A stretch of DNA of 64,000 bases from Owenia fusiformis (Eukaryota; Annelida; Polychaeta; Sabellida; Oweniidae). The DNA lies in assembly GCA_903813345.2 (NCBI GenBank), contig CAIIXF020000001.1, positions 17,193,915 through 17,257,914 on the forward strand. The letters are read 5' to 3'. The notes beneath the pieces were generated by a model. The model was not told the DNA's origin and did not search any database. It was given only the letters and a program-made list of their open reading frames with translations. Every line of letters starts with the position of its first letter. Positions within the stretch are counted from its first letter, which is position 1. This document shows positions 12,301-27,300 of this stretch, piece by piece. The translations under genes were made by a program, and so were the position numbers.

Positions 12301-15300
12301 ACCTGAATTACTATGTTTTGGAATACAAAAATAATTTCAAGAAATATAAATTACCCTATTTTGGTATAAACATTGAAGATGAGGTGTGGAAATCTTATGA
12401 TTTGCAAAACAAAATAAGATCAATTAAGCTATTGATTTAGTTAAAATGATTACAAAACCATGACAACAGTTATTGTGACCTGAAATAACATGAGCCAATT
12501 ATTAAAACAACTAACTTCACCCTGTTGTGTCAAATCAATACAAAGATAGAAAATGAACACTTTGATTTATTTTACATTGATTGTCCACACCTTTTGATTT
12601 CATTGTAGATGTTTCAGCTTAATAATTTCAGCACATACTATTGTATTGTATAAATAGCAATATGGAATTAACATAAACAAGACAGTTAACAAGTAAATTA
12701 CAACAAATAGTCATTTAATTTGATTTACTAATGTTTGGAGATATGAATTGTGACATTAACAACTATTATTGGTGGTATTTAATGGTTGTAATACTGTGAT
12801 AATACAATTACATGTAACTTTTGGTATTAAAAATAATCCCACAAGCTTGGAAATAAAATGTCTGTTTATTTTCATGGCGAAAAAATGAAAATGTGTTTAA
12901 CCTTACTATGCACTACAAAATCTGTGGCTCAAAAATAAACAGCAGCAAGAAACTAAATTTCTTCACAATGTTTTCAATTATCTCCCGTTGTTTTAAATGA
13001 TTACTTTTGAATAATAGCATGCTCATCTGTCATTTTCACTATTCCTTCTGGAGTAACAATAGATTCTTCTTTTTTCCTCTCAGGCTGCACAAACTTTTCA
13101 TTCCCAGTTGCAGGTATAGCCATGTCCAAAGGACTTTTTGAAGGAAGATCATCCTTTAGGAGTCTAACCTTGAAAGATTCAGATCCTAGTTTCCGTTCCT
13201 CATCGCAGTAGTTATAAAGACAGCTGGGGAATATAAGGGCTATTGTAAGAGTCAACCCACCAATGCAGAATATGATGAGTCCAACAAGTTTACATATATC
13301 CAAATTGAAGTCGTATGTTATAGCATTTCTGTTGATGATTTCATTGCCTTGCTTGTCAATGTCAAGGATAACAGGCTGCTGTGGGATGCTATACCCTACT
13401 ATGATTCCTATGACACCAAACACCAGAAGATTAGCTCCAATCCAGACAAACACCTTCCACCATATAGGTGTACAACGTCGGCGACGAGGATTCGGATGAA
13501 TCAGATATCGAAAATCATCCTCATCTTCATATATCGCAGGGTCCTTCACACCCTTTTCATAGAAATTATGTAAGTAAGATTTGACGCCAAAGTAATCAGG
13601 GCAGCTTGATCTCTCTTCACGTTTGGCTTCATGGGACTCTTTTGCAGTGGTGTCTGATTCAGAATACACTTCCCGTAATTTTTCCAAAGGTGGTTTAGAA
13701 GACTTTGCCTGAGATTTGGGATCAGCAGGATCTGAATCGCTGTCAGCTTGTTCACGTTCCTCTATTGCATCACCATCATCATTGTCAGCCATTGTGTGGA
13801 CTTGTTCCAGGGGGTCACTCCATAGTACACGGTATCACCATTCAATATAGACCTCCTACCCGCATCATACCCTGCAATTAACAACCAGATTACTTTATAG
13901 ATATTGATGTCACATGCAAAGCCCAACAAAGGTAAGAGACTTATTAAGCTGTACATCTTTAATATTACTTAAATCAATAAACATATAACTTAGATAAGAT
14001 ATTGATATCATATGCAACATATTGTACTGTGAAGATAAAGAACTTATAAATATTTATATTGCATAACACGAAGTAATTGCACTAGAGAAAAAGATAACAG
14101 AAATTTTATGGCAAAATTAATTGAGAGTTTTCCCATGATGAACATGATTTCCGTCCATAATGATGGGGTATCAATATTAGAATTAGTTTGCTTCAATTCT
14201 AACCAAATCTTTTCTAACATTTTTTGAGATAATGACATTACTTGCTTTGAATTGATGAGTTCTGACATACATTTTCTATTTGGCATGCTTTTTAACATCT
14301 ATTAGCCCAGTGTTTTGCAGATTGTAATGTATGGTTTGCTTTAGTGCTTTTTTCTGATAAACATTTCTTAAAATTATGCAGAGATTTACTGGATCTAGGG
14401 GATTATAGTGAATAAGCATCAGAATATAGTGATGAATCTGAGAATGATAGGCTAGTAGGGTACTTATAATCAGCACAATTGAGTCAATAAGACTTGTTTT
14501 TCAGAGACTCAGCTCAGCTGTATTTTATGAAGAATTGATTAGCTGCACTGTGAGGGTGTCTGCTTCTTGTTATCTCGGAGATGCAAGCCAGTGCAATATT
14601 GAATCCTTGCTTCCACTTAAGGCCATTCAACGTGTTTTTTGTTGTTCAATATAAGAGAAGCACTTTAGGAGGAATGTAGTAAATGGAACAAAACATTATA
14701 GGAAGGAAGTAGAACATATTCAGAGTAAATTCAGTAAAGGTATAAGGAACAATACACATCTGAAGAGCATAAAAGCATTAAATCTTAAACAACCACATCA
14801 ACCAATCAAAGTACAGGCATAATGCAGCTTTACGCTAGCTGGAGATTTGTGGTGAACAGGAGATAATTTTGACATTAGGCTTTAGGCTAATTAGACTTTA
14901 TGTAAAATGAGAACTTCTAATCAATTTGTGTGGTAAAAGGTGTCAATAATGCATTAATATATGTAATGGTCAGTTAGTTATGAAAGTAGATCTTATGGTA
15001 TACTATATGTCAATAATTGTTGTACTTGTCTCTAAATGTTTCAACTGTTGAAATTATCAACCCACATACCATATTTGATAATGTAATTCAATGCTTTTGG
15101 TCAAAACAAATACAGCATTTTATTGACATATTCATCAATATTTGTTAAACCATCGGGTTAATTCTTTGAACCTTGAAAAAAACAATTTCATGAGAAAAAT
15201 CAACTGGTGTATATGAAACTGCTATGGGGAAGGTAACATGTGTTATAATGGGAAGGTAATTTATGTGATTTATAACACTGGGTTTAGTTATTCTGCTTCA

Positions 15301-18300
15301 CTGCACAGTATTTTTATACACCGGTCATTCTTGTAAATACGAGCACATACTTGGTCACTACTTGAAAGCATTTTAAAATTGCATATGTAAAGATACTGTG
15401 ACATTATACAAGTATATGTAAACTCTTAATAAAAGTGCCATCCTTGTTTTATCTTAAAGGCAGAATCAGATCGATAGGGGTGACAAAATTACAAGCACCA
15501 TGTACAATTGACCTTCCAATCTATTCCTTACAATTAACAATCTCAAATACAATATCTCCCAAAAGATTCATGTTATGTTAAAATTGGTGAAGTTATAATG
15601 GATTCAAAGTGCAAAAATGCGTGAACATTTTTTTAATTCCCCCAAATAATAAGAATGGTTACCATTCTTATAGAAAAACAATAATACATTATTGTAAAAA
15701 TCTTTAGTTTTACTGAAATAAAATGTGCACTTTGGGGATTTTTAGAAAATAGACATGAAAAGGAATGACACCAGCCAGAAATATTCTAAAAATGAAACAA
15801 TTTTTGTTAGGCTGCTTGTTAGATCTGATTCTCTCTTTAATTTACTCCAATTTATTGTTCTCTAAAGATGAAACACATCTTTTTATAAACAAAAAGTAAA
15901 TTGCATACAATAGATCAAACATAAGATTATGATAACCTGTGTCACGTTCCCATGTTATATGTTAGGTAATAAATGTATGTCATCATGTTTTGCCAAGGGG
16001 GAGTTAAACATTATAACTACTGGTATGAATTAAATTCTCCAGGGCATTCAACCATAAGTATACTGTACAGCTGAAGGCCCTTGCAGTGTGCAGATATATC
16101 ATCATCATTATCATCATCAGGACCTCACTTCAAATACTGGCGCAAAGGATAATAGCTCTGCAGGGATGGATTGATTGATTGATGTATGGATTGACTCTTT
16201 TTGTTTGTTGAGTGGAGTTTCTTTGTTTTCTTAGTGTGGTATCTAATTATTTCCATTAATATACATGTATGTAAAACAAACACAGCAAAACATTGTGATA
16301 TATCAAAACTGTCACCTCAGATAACTAACAGATCAATAAAATAAATTCACTAAAAGCTGTCAAATTATTGATTATTTCAAATCTGCATTATGTATCTCAA
16401 AAGTTTTACTTTTTGCACTAAGCCTGTGTTTCAAAGGTTTGATTGTTCCACTTGTAAATAGTGTACAAATAAAAATATTAAGTAAAACTATTTCATAAAC
16501 AATAACAACCCCTATTAATTATTCAACCCAGAAGCTCTGATCTTATCAATCGACTAATTCAATTTCCATGGCAAAGTCAATTGCAGAAATATCTTTTGTC
16601 CTGTTTATAGGTAGCTTATTATAAAGCCACTCTGTCAAAGAGGATAAATGACAAGATAAGTTGATCTTCAAATAACACCGAGAAATCCTTCTGACAAAAA
16701 CAAATCTCTCCAATTACCCCATTTCACATTGCATACACTATGAGCAACTGGGAATTACATACTTACTCTGCAAAACGCTTGATAATACTGGATTACATTA
16801 TTGTTTTATTAGTAAATAAAACTATATATGCATTGTAAGACAGGATTGCATGCACTGATTTATACACGAGGCTATAATGTGAAACTTCCAAAGGAAATTC
16901 TCTGATGGACTTTTATCTTTCATCTTGCAAATTATTTAACAGTGTACAATTTTACATTGAACAGTTGCATATGAAGCCTACATCTTATTTAAACAATGAA
17001 ATAGATATGTATAATTCATATATGTAAAAAAATAATAAACGAATCTTGATGCATGAATGTTTACATACAAAAATAAATAAGATATCTTTACCTGGTGTAT
17101 TCACTTCTCACATCCTCCTAAGCCTTCTTCAATATGGCTTGCTACAGCAGCTATTGATCCTCTTGGTTAGCATAATATAATCTGATTGGTCTCATCGTAC
17201 AACCCACTCACGCTGTTGCCGTGGAAACGCAGATGCAATGATGTCAATTTCAGCAATGAACTCAAGTAAAACACCAGTAGCTGCTAAGATTCTTAAGCCT
17301 CATACAAAATTCACTGAAATTGATTTCTTTCTTCTCAAAAACATTCGCGGCTTAAATCATTAGAACTGTCATCAATAAGAACTTCTTCAGATTAATTTAC
17401 AATTGGAACCTTTAACAATGTGACTTCACTAAGAATGGTAAACACAGTTATTCCACAGCTGTATGTTCCTTATACTTCATTCATTTAACTATCAGAAACA
17501 ATATCTTCATATAATTAGTAACACGTGCTGAATACTATCATGATTATGAAATCATTATTGGAATAAAGTTTATTAAGAAATTGTAATGAAAGGCAGAAAA
17601 TGAATGCACATGCATATCCTGCTAATATCTTCCTGGCCGCTACCTTATACATACAGTAGCCAATTAATTAGAAAAGTATCTCATATGACAATAGCACGTA
17701 CTGATGACTAAACATAGATGGACATTGCGGCAGGATGGACCATTTGATCTTACTGGTTAGCTCACATGGTGAGCTTTTGCAATCACTCACATGTCCGTCT
17801 GTCTGTCCGTCTGTCCGTCTGTCCGTCCGTCTGTCCGTCAACAATAGTTGCACGTTTTAAAACCTCTGTCGATAGGATTCCTGTTTTAAGTTATTTCTGT
17901 TCAACATCAATACAGAAAACCCCCCTATGACTCCTGGTTCAAAAGCTCGCCTATTTTCAAAATGGCCGTCACTTTTGTCTCGCGAAATTCACTTTTAGCC
18001 CATTTCCTAGCTAACCTCTGTCGATAGGATTCCTGTTTTAAGTTATTTCTGTTCAACATGAATTCAGAAAACTCCCCTATGACTCCTGGTTCAAAAGCTC
18101 GCCTATTTTCAAAATGGCCACCATTTTTGTCTCGCGAAATTCACTTTTGGCCCATTTCCTAGCTTTGCAAATAATTTCAGGTGTCCTACATTGTGAAAAT
18201 CCATGTCAATGTAAAGGGTAGATATATGAAATAATTTTGTTACAAAAAATCAGCGAAAAATTGTATCCATTTTTTTATTTTCAGCCATTTTAGTTAACAT

Positions 18301-21300
18301 TGATTTGTCTATCTGACTCGCGAAATCCACTTTCTGTGGCACGTTTTAAAACCTCTGTCGATAGGATTCCTGTTTTAAGTTATTTCTGTTCAACATCAAT
18401 ACAAAAAACTCTCCTATGACTCTTGGTTCAAAAGCTCGCCTATTTTCAAAATGGTTGCCATTCTTGTTTCGCGAAATTCACTTTTGACCCATTTCCTAGC
18501 TTTACAAATAATTTCAGCTGTCCTGCATTGTAAAAAGCCATGTCACTGTAAAAGGTAGTTGTATGAAATAATTTTGTTACAAAAAATCGGCAAAATATTA
18601 TATCCGTTTTTTTTTTATTTTCAGCCATTTTAGTTAACACTGATTTGTCCATCTGTCTCGCGAAATCCTCTTTTGGACCATTTGCTTAAAACCTCTGTCG
18701 ATGCGATAGGATTCCAGTTTCAAGTTATTTTTGTTCAACATCAATACAAAAAACTCCCCTATGACTCCTGGTTCAAAAGCTTGCCTGATTTCAAAATGGT
18801 CGCCATTTTTGTCTCGCGAAATTCAATTTTGGCCCATTTCCTAGCTTTACAAATAATTTCAGGTGTCTTGCATTGCAAAAAGCCATGTCACTGTAAAGAG
18901 TAGATGTATGAAATAATTTTGTTACAAATTATTGGCAAAAAATTATATCCGTTTTTTTTTCAGCCATTTTAATTGACTGAGAGACAGATGGCTTGAAATA
19001 ATTTTGTAACAAAAAATCAGCATAAAATTATATCCATTTTTTCTGTCACCTTGTGAGCCCAGTACCCACGGTACTAATTTTTTTTTATAGTTTTGTTAGG
19101 TAAATTGGAATATCTTGGATTCAGAATGTTTTCATTTTTCCTATTTTTCAAAAATATTCTTTTTTTGATTGTCATCCAAAGTAATTCTTGCAACATCATG
19201 TTCCCTGTTATATTCAGTCCCTTATGAAGCAACCAATTATTTATATTTATAACATGATACTCATTAACAATAAGTATTTACCTGTATCTCATCAATTCTA
19301 ACATTTCTATATTAACACTTCATGTATTATTGCATGTGCATGTAGATCGTTAATGATAAAAGATGACTTATCACAATATCACATACATATACTTGCAAAA
19401 AATGAAACAAAGCACTACACTAACATACAAAATGTCACCACCAGCCATTTGTTACAGTTGCCAACCGACGAATGCCAAACACCAACTGCCATTAGCACTG
19501 TCAAAAAAGTTGGAGACTATAAAAATATGACAATGAAAATGACACGACTCAGCGGTTTCACTAGAATTTCTCACAACAGGCTAAATAAAAGAAAAACAAC
19601 GGGCAAAATTAATGGAATCATAAATTAAACAGGGAAAAGTTGTAAAATCCCTAAAAACAACAGGCGATTTTGTGAAAACTGGTGAAAATCACTGGTTGCC
19701 TGCTGCTAATAAAACCACTGCCACCTCTGGTGGTGACATAACAAGACAATAAAAATAATGCACCAACATCCACAAATCAATGACCTCCATAACCCTCAAG
19801 GTATTTTTTTGTTTGCTAAACAAGCTTTCGAACAACTTGATATATAAAGTAGTAAATGATTGAAATAGCTACCAAAATATAAAATCCACTTTCAGTCACC
19901 GTATAAAATACAATAGCTCACCCGAATGAGCTAGTAAGAACAATGGTTGAATATACTATAATGAAACCAAACAATTCAAAAAATATAGTCTATATTAATC
20001 GAGACATTTATTGTTTTTGACAGAATAATATAGAAGAAATATTTGTAATAAAAAATGAATAGATATTCTAGACAAAATTGACATGTAAAATAAGAATCTC
20101 AAAACACTATGATATTCTGTGGCCTTTTTAACAAGTTTCTTATTCATTCCTTATACAATAGAGAAGTGGATAAAATGGACTCAAAACTATATATAACTTA
20201 TTAGTCACATGTAGATAATGACTACTCTGATGAGTAACTATATATGTTTACATATACATACACGTACTTAATAAAAACATGTCAATAACAACTACTCATT
20301 AAATATGACTTATCAAATACGTATTGTAGGCAAGAAATAAGATATTAACTAAGACAACATTAATTACAACTATGTACCTGTTTAACAAGGCATTAACATG
20401 CAAAATGTCACCACCTGGCATTTGTTACAGATGTGGACCGCTGAGTGGTGAACACCAACCACCATCCAGAACAAAGATGGAGACCATAACAATATGTCAC
20501 TACTCATGTGGTGACATTACAAAAATATCAGATTTTCCTTACTTGATTATGAGATTGGATCTTGTGGATCTTTTAATCCAGAAGATTTTGCATTTTACAC
20601 AAGGTCTCAATTAAAGCAGTAACATATGTTTCAAGAACATGAAAAAGCTTTTTATGAACTTTCTTTTATTTAAGTACCAGGGGGCCATTAACAGAAAGAT
20701 TGAAAAGTTACAAATTAACAAGGGAGGGCCCAAATTTTAAGTCTGGTAAAAAATTTCCGCGCTTGCCCAGAAAAATGTTTTGGGCCCCTAAAACCCCAAA
20801 TTGGTCCAAACTTTGAACAATTAAGGCCCATTCTTTGATAAACTGGCCAAAAAAGGCCAAATTATATAAGAAATGGTATCTAAATCATAACCCAAGACAT
20901 CAAAAAAGGCCATTTTTATAAGAACCTACAAAATTTTGGGGCCCAAAAACTAAATATTTCCTTGGTTCAGTTCGATGATCGTATTTTACAGTTCAGCTCC
21001 GTTCTGATTGTGGTTCTCACAGGTTACATGAAATGAGCAAACAGATATGAAATTGATCCAAAAATCAGAAAAAATACTGAGTGTATCACAATGTTTTATT
21101 GTTGTTAGTAACCAGGGGGTCATTAACAGTAACTTCGTAAAGTTATGAATTCGTAAATCAATTGTTGTAACCATGGATATAATGACATCACAGTTAGAGA
21201 ACAATGGATTTTAACTTTATAAAGTTTCTGTTAATGGCCCCCAGTTTCACAAAATGACATACAGACAAATCTGTTAATCTGTCTTTAAATGTCTCTTACA

Positions 21301-24300
21301 CTGCAAAACTGCAAATTGATCTAAAATGGTTAAGTAGTCCTACCACAAAAATGAGATGTATTTTAGTGAATTTATGTTCAATAACATAAGTACTCCATGA
21401 TATGTAACATGGTTTACCGAGTTCACAATTTTATTTTTTCTGAAAAATTTCATGGTTCTGAAAACTGCGGTTGTTTCAAGATTGTGTACGATAAAAAGAT
21501 AAGAACCACTGTGAACGCAGGCTACAGTTAACAATTTGATTCTTAGTGCTTACCCAGCAAACTGAGTTTGCCCAAGAGTTGAGATGATGTGCTACTGTGT
21601 AAAGATTTAATATTTTATAATTTATACACTACATACCCTTACATATAGAATACCACATGGTGGCATCATAACTCATTGGTATTTTCAGAAATAAGTTATC
21701 TTTATCCAAATAAGTTAACTTATCCTACATTTGTATTTTGGCTCAGGGATTGAGGATTATCTGAATAATGCTTGGATTGAATAATATATGGTGAAGGCAA
21801 TTACTTTACAGTACAGTAACGTTAATAGATTACATCTTAGGCAAGAAAGGCGAGTTAGTTTTTCTCATTGCTTCCTCTTACTAAAATATTAGTTAATAAA
21901 TACTGTGGTTATGATATAAGATATAAGATATAAGAAAATACAGCTGCATTAGGCTCATATTTAAAATCACACAATTTGTCAATTTCGCAATCACAGAAAT
22001 ATCTAGACTTCTATGCATATTATTGTTGATTATTCATTTCTTATAAATCCATCTGACATAAAAAATTACAGCCTCCAAAACATTTTGAGAAAAAAAGGTT
22101 GGTAACATTAAGTCATTAACATGAAAAAATTTCACCACCTAGTTGCTCACAATATCATTGGTTCAACCTTAAAGTCAGATTTGAAAAAGAATTTGTTACA
22201 GATGCAGTACTGCCAACCACCAACTGCCAACCACCAACCGCCACCCACTGGACACGAACGACCGTCACAAAAAACGGAGACCATAACAACATGTCACAAC
22301 TTTTTTGTGGTGACATAAAAACTACTATTTTCACATAGCAGACAATGACCATGTCCATAGTAATAGTGGCATATCTAGGATTCCAATTTCTTATAATATT
22401 CAAATCGTAAATCTGAGACTCCTAATTCGCTTACAGTATAACATGAACTGAAATCATTGCAAATAAAACTGGATGATTTTCAAAGTCCAATCTTCAAGAG
22501 TCTTCCTATCAAGTTAACAATTTTAAACAAATGGACATTATAGTAGAACCTGTTTATTCCCAAGCAAAACATCCTTTGGATCTCAAAAGGTGTTCCAAGT
22601 AAGACGCGTTCTTATAAAATGTCATTAACATGAAGCCATGAGATTTAAGAACTATTCAATTTGTGAAACAAATTACTCAATTCTCTAAGCTCGTATTGAT
22701 TCCCCAGTAAATATCCTCAAACGATTAGATTATACCTACTAGTGTCATTTGCAGAACAGACACTGTTCTGCACTTTAAACAGGTTTACCACGTATCTATT
22801 AACTAGTAGCTACTCTAATTAAATATGGTGTTATTCCCCTTGAGACTATCACATTATTGTTATTAATTTAACATGAGATTTCACATGAAGTATAATAAAT
22901 ATAAAGTGAGTTACTAAACACTCTGAATGAAAATGATCAAAACAATGATGAAATACTATATTTATTCAATATAACAAAACTAAAAATCTGCAACTCCATG
23001 GACCATTTTTAAAGTGGCAGCCATCTTGAAAAAAAATCTTTGAGTAAAACTATTTACCAATATCCATGTTGGCACAAAATATGAAGAAAATATATCTACT
23101 AGTATTCAAATTATAGATGGACGGATGGGTCAACGATGGAGGGCTTCAGTAATAAATACATATCCCTACCAAAATTTGTTCATTGGGTTGAAAACCAATA
23201 CTGAGAAGCAAATGTTGCACGGGAAGAAATGGAAGGAGAATGACCATTAAATCAAAGAGGCGGTGTTAATTAAATGAATTCCTTAGCTCATATATTCTCC
23301 CATACAAATATAAAAATACACTATCAAATAGGCCTGTTAATTCATCTACTGAGATTCCTGCATAGCATCAGGTCAAAAGGACAAGGATATTAGTAAGACA
23401 CGCTTACTTACTACGATATTAACCTTTATCACATACTTTGTACAATTCCAGTAATCTGATCTAATAAAATTGTCATCACATGTTTCAGCTTTCGTGGTGA
23501 TACAATTTTACTTTCGTGGAAGATTTCCAGTATCACACGCTCTGAAACATGTGATAATTGATAGTATCACCAATGTCATATTCAATCACAAGTCAATTAC
23601 ATCTGAACAAATAAATAATATCTAAATCATAACCCAAGACATCAAAAATATAATCTATAAATTATATTTCCCAAAGAAATGGTATCTAAATCATAACCCT
23701 AGATTATACTTATATGTAATCTAAAAAATCTTAATATCATACCCAAGCCCGAGGACATCATATAGTCATATTATCTACATTGTACCCCCCTTGAGATCTC
23801 AATAATTCTCGAAATCATAACCTATTAGATCTAAATCAATCATATTCCAGGGCAACATTGTCTTCTACAGCATAATAATTTTATTTAATTTCTACTGCAT
23901 TCTCAATCATAAATTCTTCTGAGAGAACTCTGGTTCAAATCAATACAGTGTTGTCTAAATGGAACTGCTTCATTACATACAGTTAAACCTGTAAGTGGAA
24001 CACCTCTCTTAGTGGAACACTTTTCAGAGTCCCAAGACCAAGTGACTTAATGTTTAATGAACATCTATAAGTGGAACACCTCCCAAGTGGAACACATTTT
24101 AGAGGTTTTTAACACCAATTATAGTATTGATCCATGATAAGAATGATCAAAATAAATTTAGTTTTTGGCAAAAGTAATTGCTCAGTTTCTATATTAGAAT
24201 AATGCATCGTAAAAATATCAGGGCAAGATAACATTAATATATCATAGTCATGTTTGCAATTTTACATGAAAGATCAGGTCATATTCACTGGTAATGTGCA

Positions 24301-27300
24301 ACTAATGTAATATATGACAAAATTCATAGAAAATGGAATAAAATCTAAGTGTAATGCTGAATAATTAGTATCTGGACTATCCAACATAACAGGGGACTTA
24401 TCAAAACATCATCAATCTGTACAATTTAAGACATTGAAATTAGTACAAACTAACTTCTGAATAGGGTAGACAGTTTTACAGTTTAGCAGCTCCCCCCACT
24501 ACCAGTGGTCATCACATCCAAGGATTCAAACCCATTTTAATGACATTTTCTCAACCAATTAGCAAGCCGGAAGAAACATGTTTCAATTATGTGTCGATAT
24601 TAGTCACTATTGAGTCAATGATAATGGCAGACGAAATGACCATAAAAAATCACTCTTCGGGTGATTCCAAGCTCTGATTGGCAGCTCAGGGAGTTCTGAC
24701 ATTTCACTTCAATTTAAAGAATGCAGATGAAGCTATATTTTTAGAAGCTAAGTCAAACAGATACAAGGATATGTAAGATATAAGTGCAAGGGAAGATCAG
24801 TGACAATTTAATACATTCTTTCTCAATAAACCAAGATTTAATTTGAACCAGACCAGCATATATCATCAGAATGAATGGAAACCATTCAGATAAAACTGGT
24901 AGATTCATGGTGTAAATCAAGAATAAGCAATCATATGTACTAGAAAATGAATCTATAAAAAGCATATCATCATCATTTGAATACACGCTTTGATCAATTT
25001 TACTGATCATTAAGTCACGGGTTAGTACGAAAAAATATCGAAACAATTCTGGTAGCTTAGAACATTCACTTTTTCTCTGATACATGATGCATTATTAGAA
25101 AGTTCATCGTTTCATTTTTAACATAATGTTGTTTAGACAGAGTAGTAATACAGTGAGATCTTAGATGAGATGAACTTTTTTACTTTCTGATCCAATACAG
25201 TGAAATACACAAGATCACAGATTTGTTTTTATTCACGTATAGTCTTTCCCGACCAGATAAGTAATATCATAGACATCCCATTGCCCAATGGGTTATAGGA
25301 TGTCAAATAGCAAAATGGTAGCCTCACAGGGCATGAAATATAATACAATAAGTATTAACTGTGCCTTATGAGGAAAAAAATAATGAGCAAATTAAGAGAT
25401 AGACTTGGTTGTCAACATCAACGTCAAAATAACAACGCACATCAGGAACAACAACACTCTATATGGACATTCATAACAATCGTCTTTTATGAATATAAGC
25501 ACTGGAGGCGGGAAATATCATCACAGAGGATATCCTGATTTATTAAAAAATAGTCCTCGTATAAAAAGAAAGCATTACGGATAAAGAGATTTAACTAAAT
25601 GTTCTAACATAACATGTTATCATAATGGACTTTTAATCCATCCAAAATGTAATTAATTATCAATAATTAAGATGTAATACATGTATATCATGTTTGTATA
25701 TATTGACATATCAAGAGTTTCTCTAAACATAACTTGGGAAGCTAGCTGGGAACAATGAAGTAAATACAATACTACACTAGCACCATCTATTTACTATTAA
25801 TAACATCAAATGCATAAATATAAATCTACCCAAGGCTCTTTCGTACCATTTTAAAATCACAACATAAAGCAGATGGCAAAAATCTCATGGAATTTATGAA
25901 AAGATTTCTTGATGAATAAGAATGTTACTTACCAAAGAATCTAAATATGATAAACTGCATACCAAGGGCAAATGATCTTTCCTCTTCATTGACTGATCTG
26001 TAAATATACAATTTAGTTCACTATACAGGGGGATACAAAATATTTAATCCTCTATTTTAGGAAAAATGCCCTCCATTACCATGAAAACTTATAAATAATC
26101 ATATGTAGAGGAACCACATTTTTCCATAAAATTGGGAAGATCAGATATGTTATTGATAAAGTTGTGGAAGCAATCCTGAATATTTTTAATTAGAGAGTTG
26201 CATTTTTGTTGGAGTATTAGCTTATAAAATTTGACCAAATTGGAAACATGGGCACACTAACGGATGAATGGCTTCTCTATACTCAAATATCACTTGCTGG
26301 GATAATATAAGGTCACCTAAGATCAAGGTCACATTTGATAATTTGTCCCTTGAAAGGTTCAAAGACAATCACTTATTTGGAATCGAAAGCAAATTGATTA
26401 TGAGGCCCATACCTATAGAATTTAATTAATGACCCAATTTGTCAAATGAATCACATACTCACTTCATATTCCTGCTCAAGCACTTATCAAACATTTTATT
26501 AAACATTGATAAAAACTGTAAAATATGCCTTCCATGCAAATTTACGTATAATGATCAACCAATATCAGGAAATTATATGACAAAATAGGCCCCTGAAATC
26601 CATCAAAATTCTCCTTTTTATGAAACACATTTTTTCATTAAAGTTCCTAATTGATCTGATATTGGATAACCAAAACTGGTTTGAAAGGTCATATTTTCTA
26701 GAAACGTGCTTCAGCTGAGAAATAGATAGAAATTGATCATTTTCAGCCAGAAATCAGTTTTTAAGTTGTCTTAATAAGTGACCAAGTCAACTTGACCTTC
26801 ATCTGTCAGTATGCAAGCCATCAATTTCGTTCCATATATGGAAGATGTAAAAATAGAGCTGTCAATCAAATCTTAGAGTTTGCATCTAGAAATAGATGGT
26901 GTTTTGTTTTGACTGCTGATCTTATTTTCTGTACAAAGGTTGAAATATTTCAATTATGGAAAAATTGACATTAAAATAAAACAATTTGATGAAAATATGC
27001 ACAGGTCATTATGACCTATAAACAAGAAAATATTGATTTTAATTTAATTCAATTTTAGCAGCCTACAAACAGTAAGCATTCCAAATGGTAGCAATGCAGA
27101 TTAAGGTTACATCAACATTAGGTAACATCAACGTTCAACAATATGAAGCAGTGAAATGTGAAACTCTTTTCCCTGACTTGTTTCATTTCCTCCTATCATG
27201 ACACATAAGATAATCATATTTAGTCAAATTTTACCGTAATAGTTTTTGTAATTTCAAATGTAGGGATATGACCCAGAGTGAAAAAATTAAGTTGAAATAA

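Larger units (their letters stand above)
21245..25932. other. OATP intron 9, right part
   Basis: AT-rich intron. Besides the MITEs listed at 22129 and 23978, the phrase AAATCATAACCCAAGACATC near 20890 recurs near 23625 with related text near 23690, a small dispersed repeat. No gene supported. Confidence 0.45.

Noticed and set aside
24753-25085. 110-codon minus-strand ORF
   Set aside because: Lies in OATP intron 9, composition matches AT-rich non-coding DNA, no domain seen.
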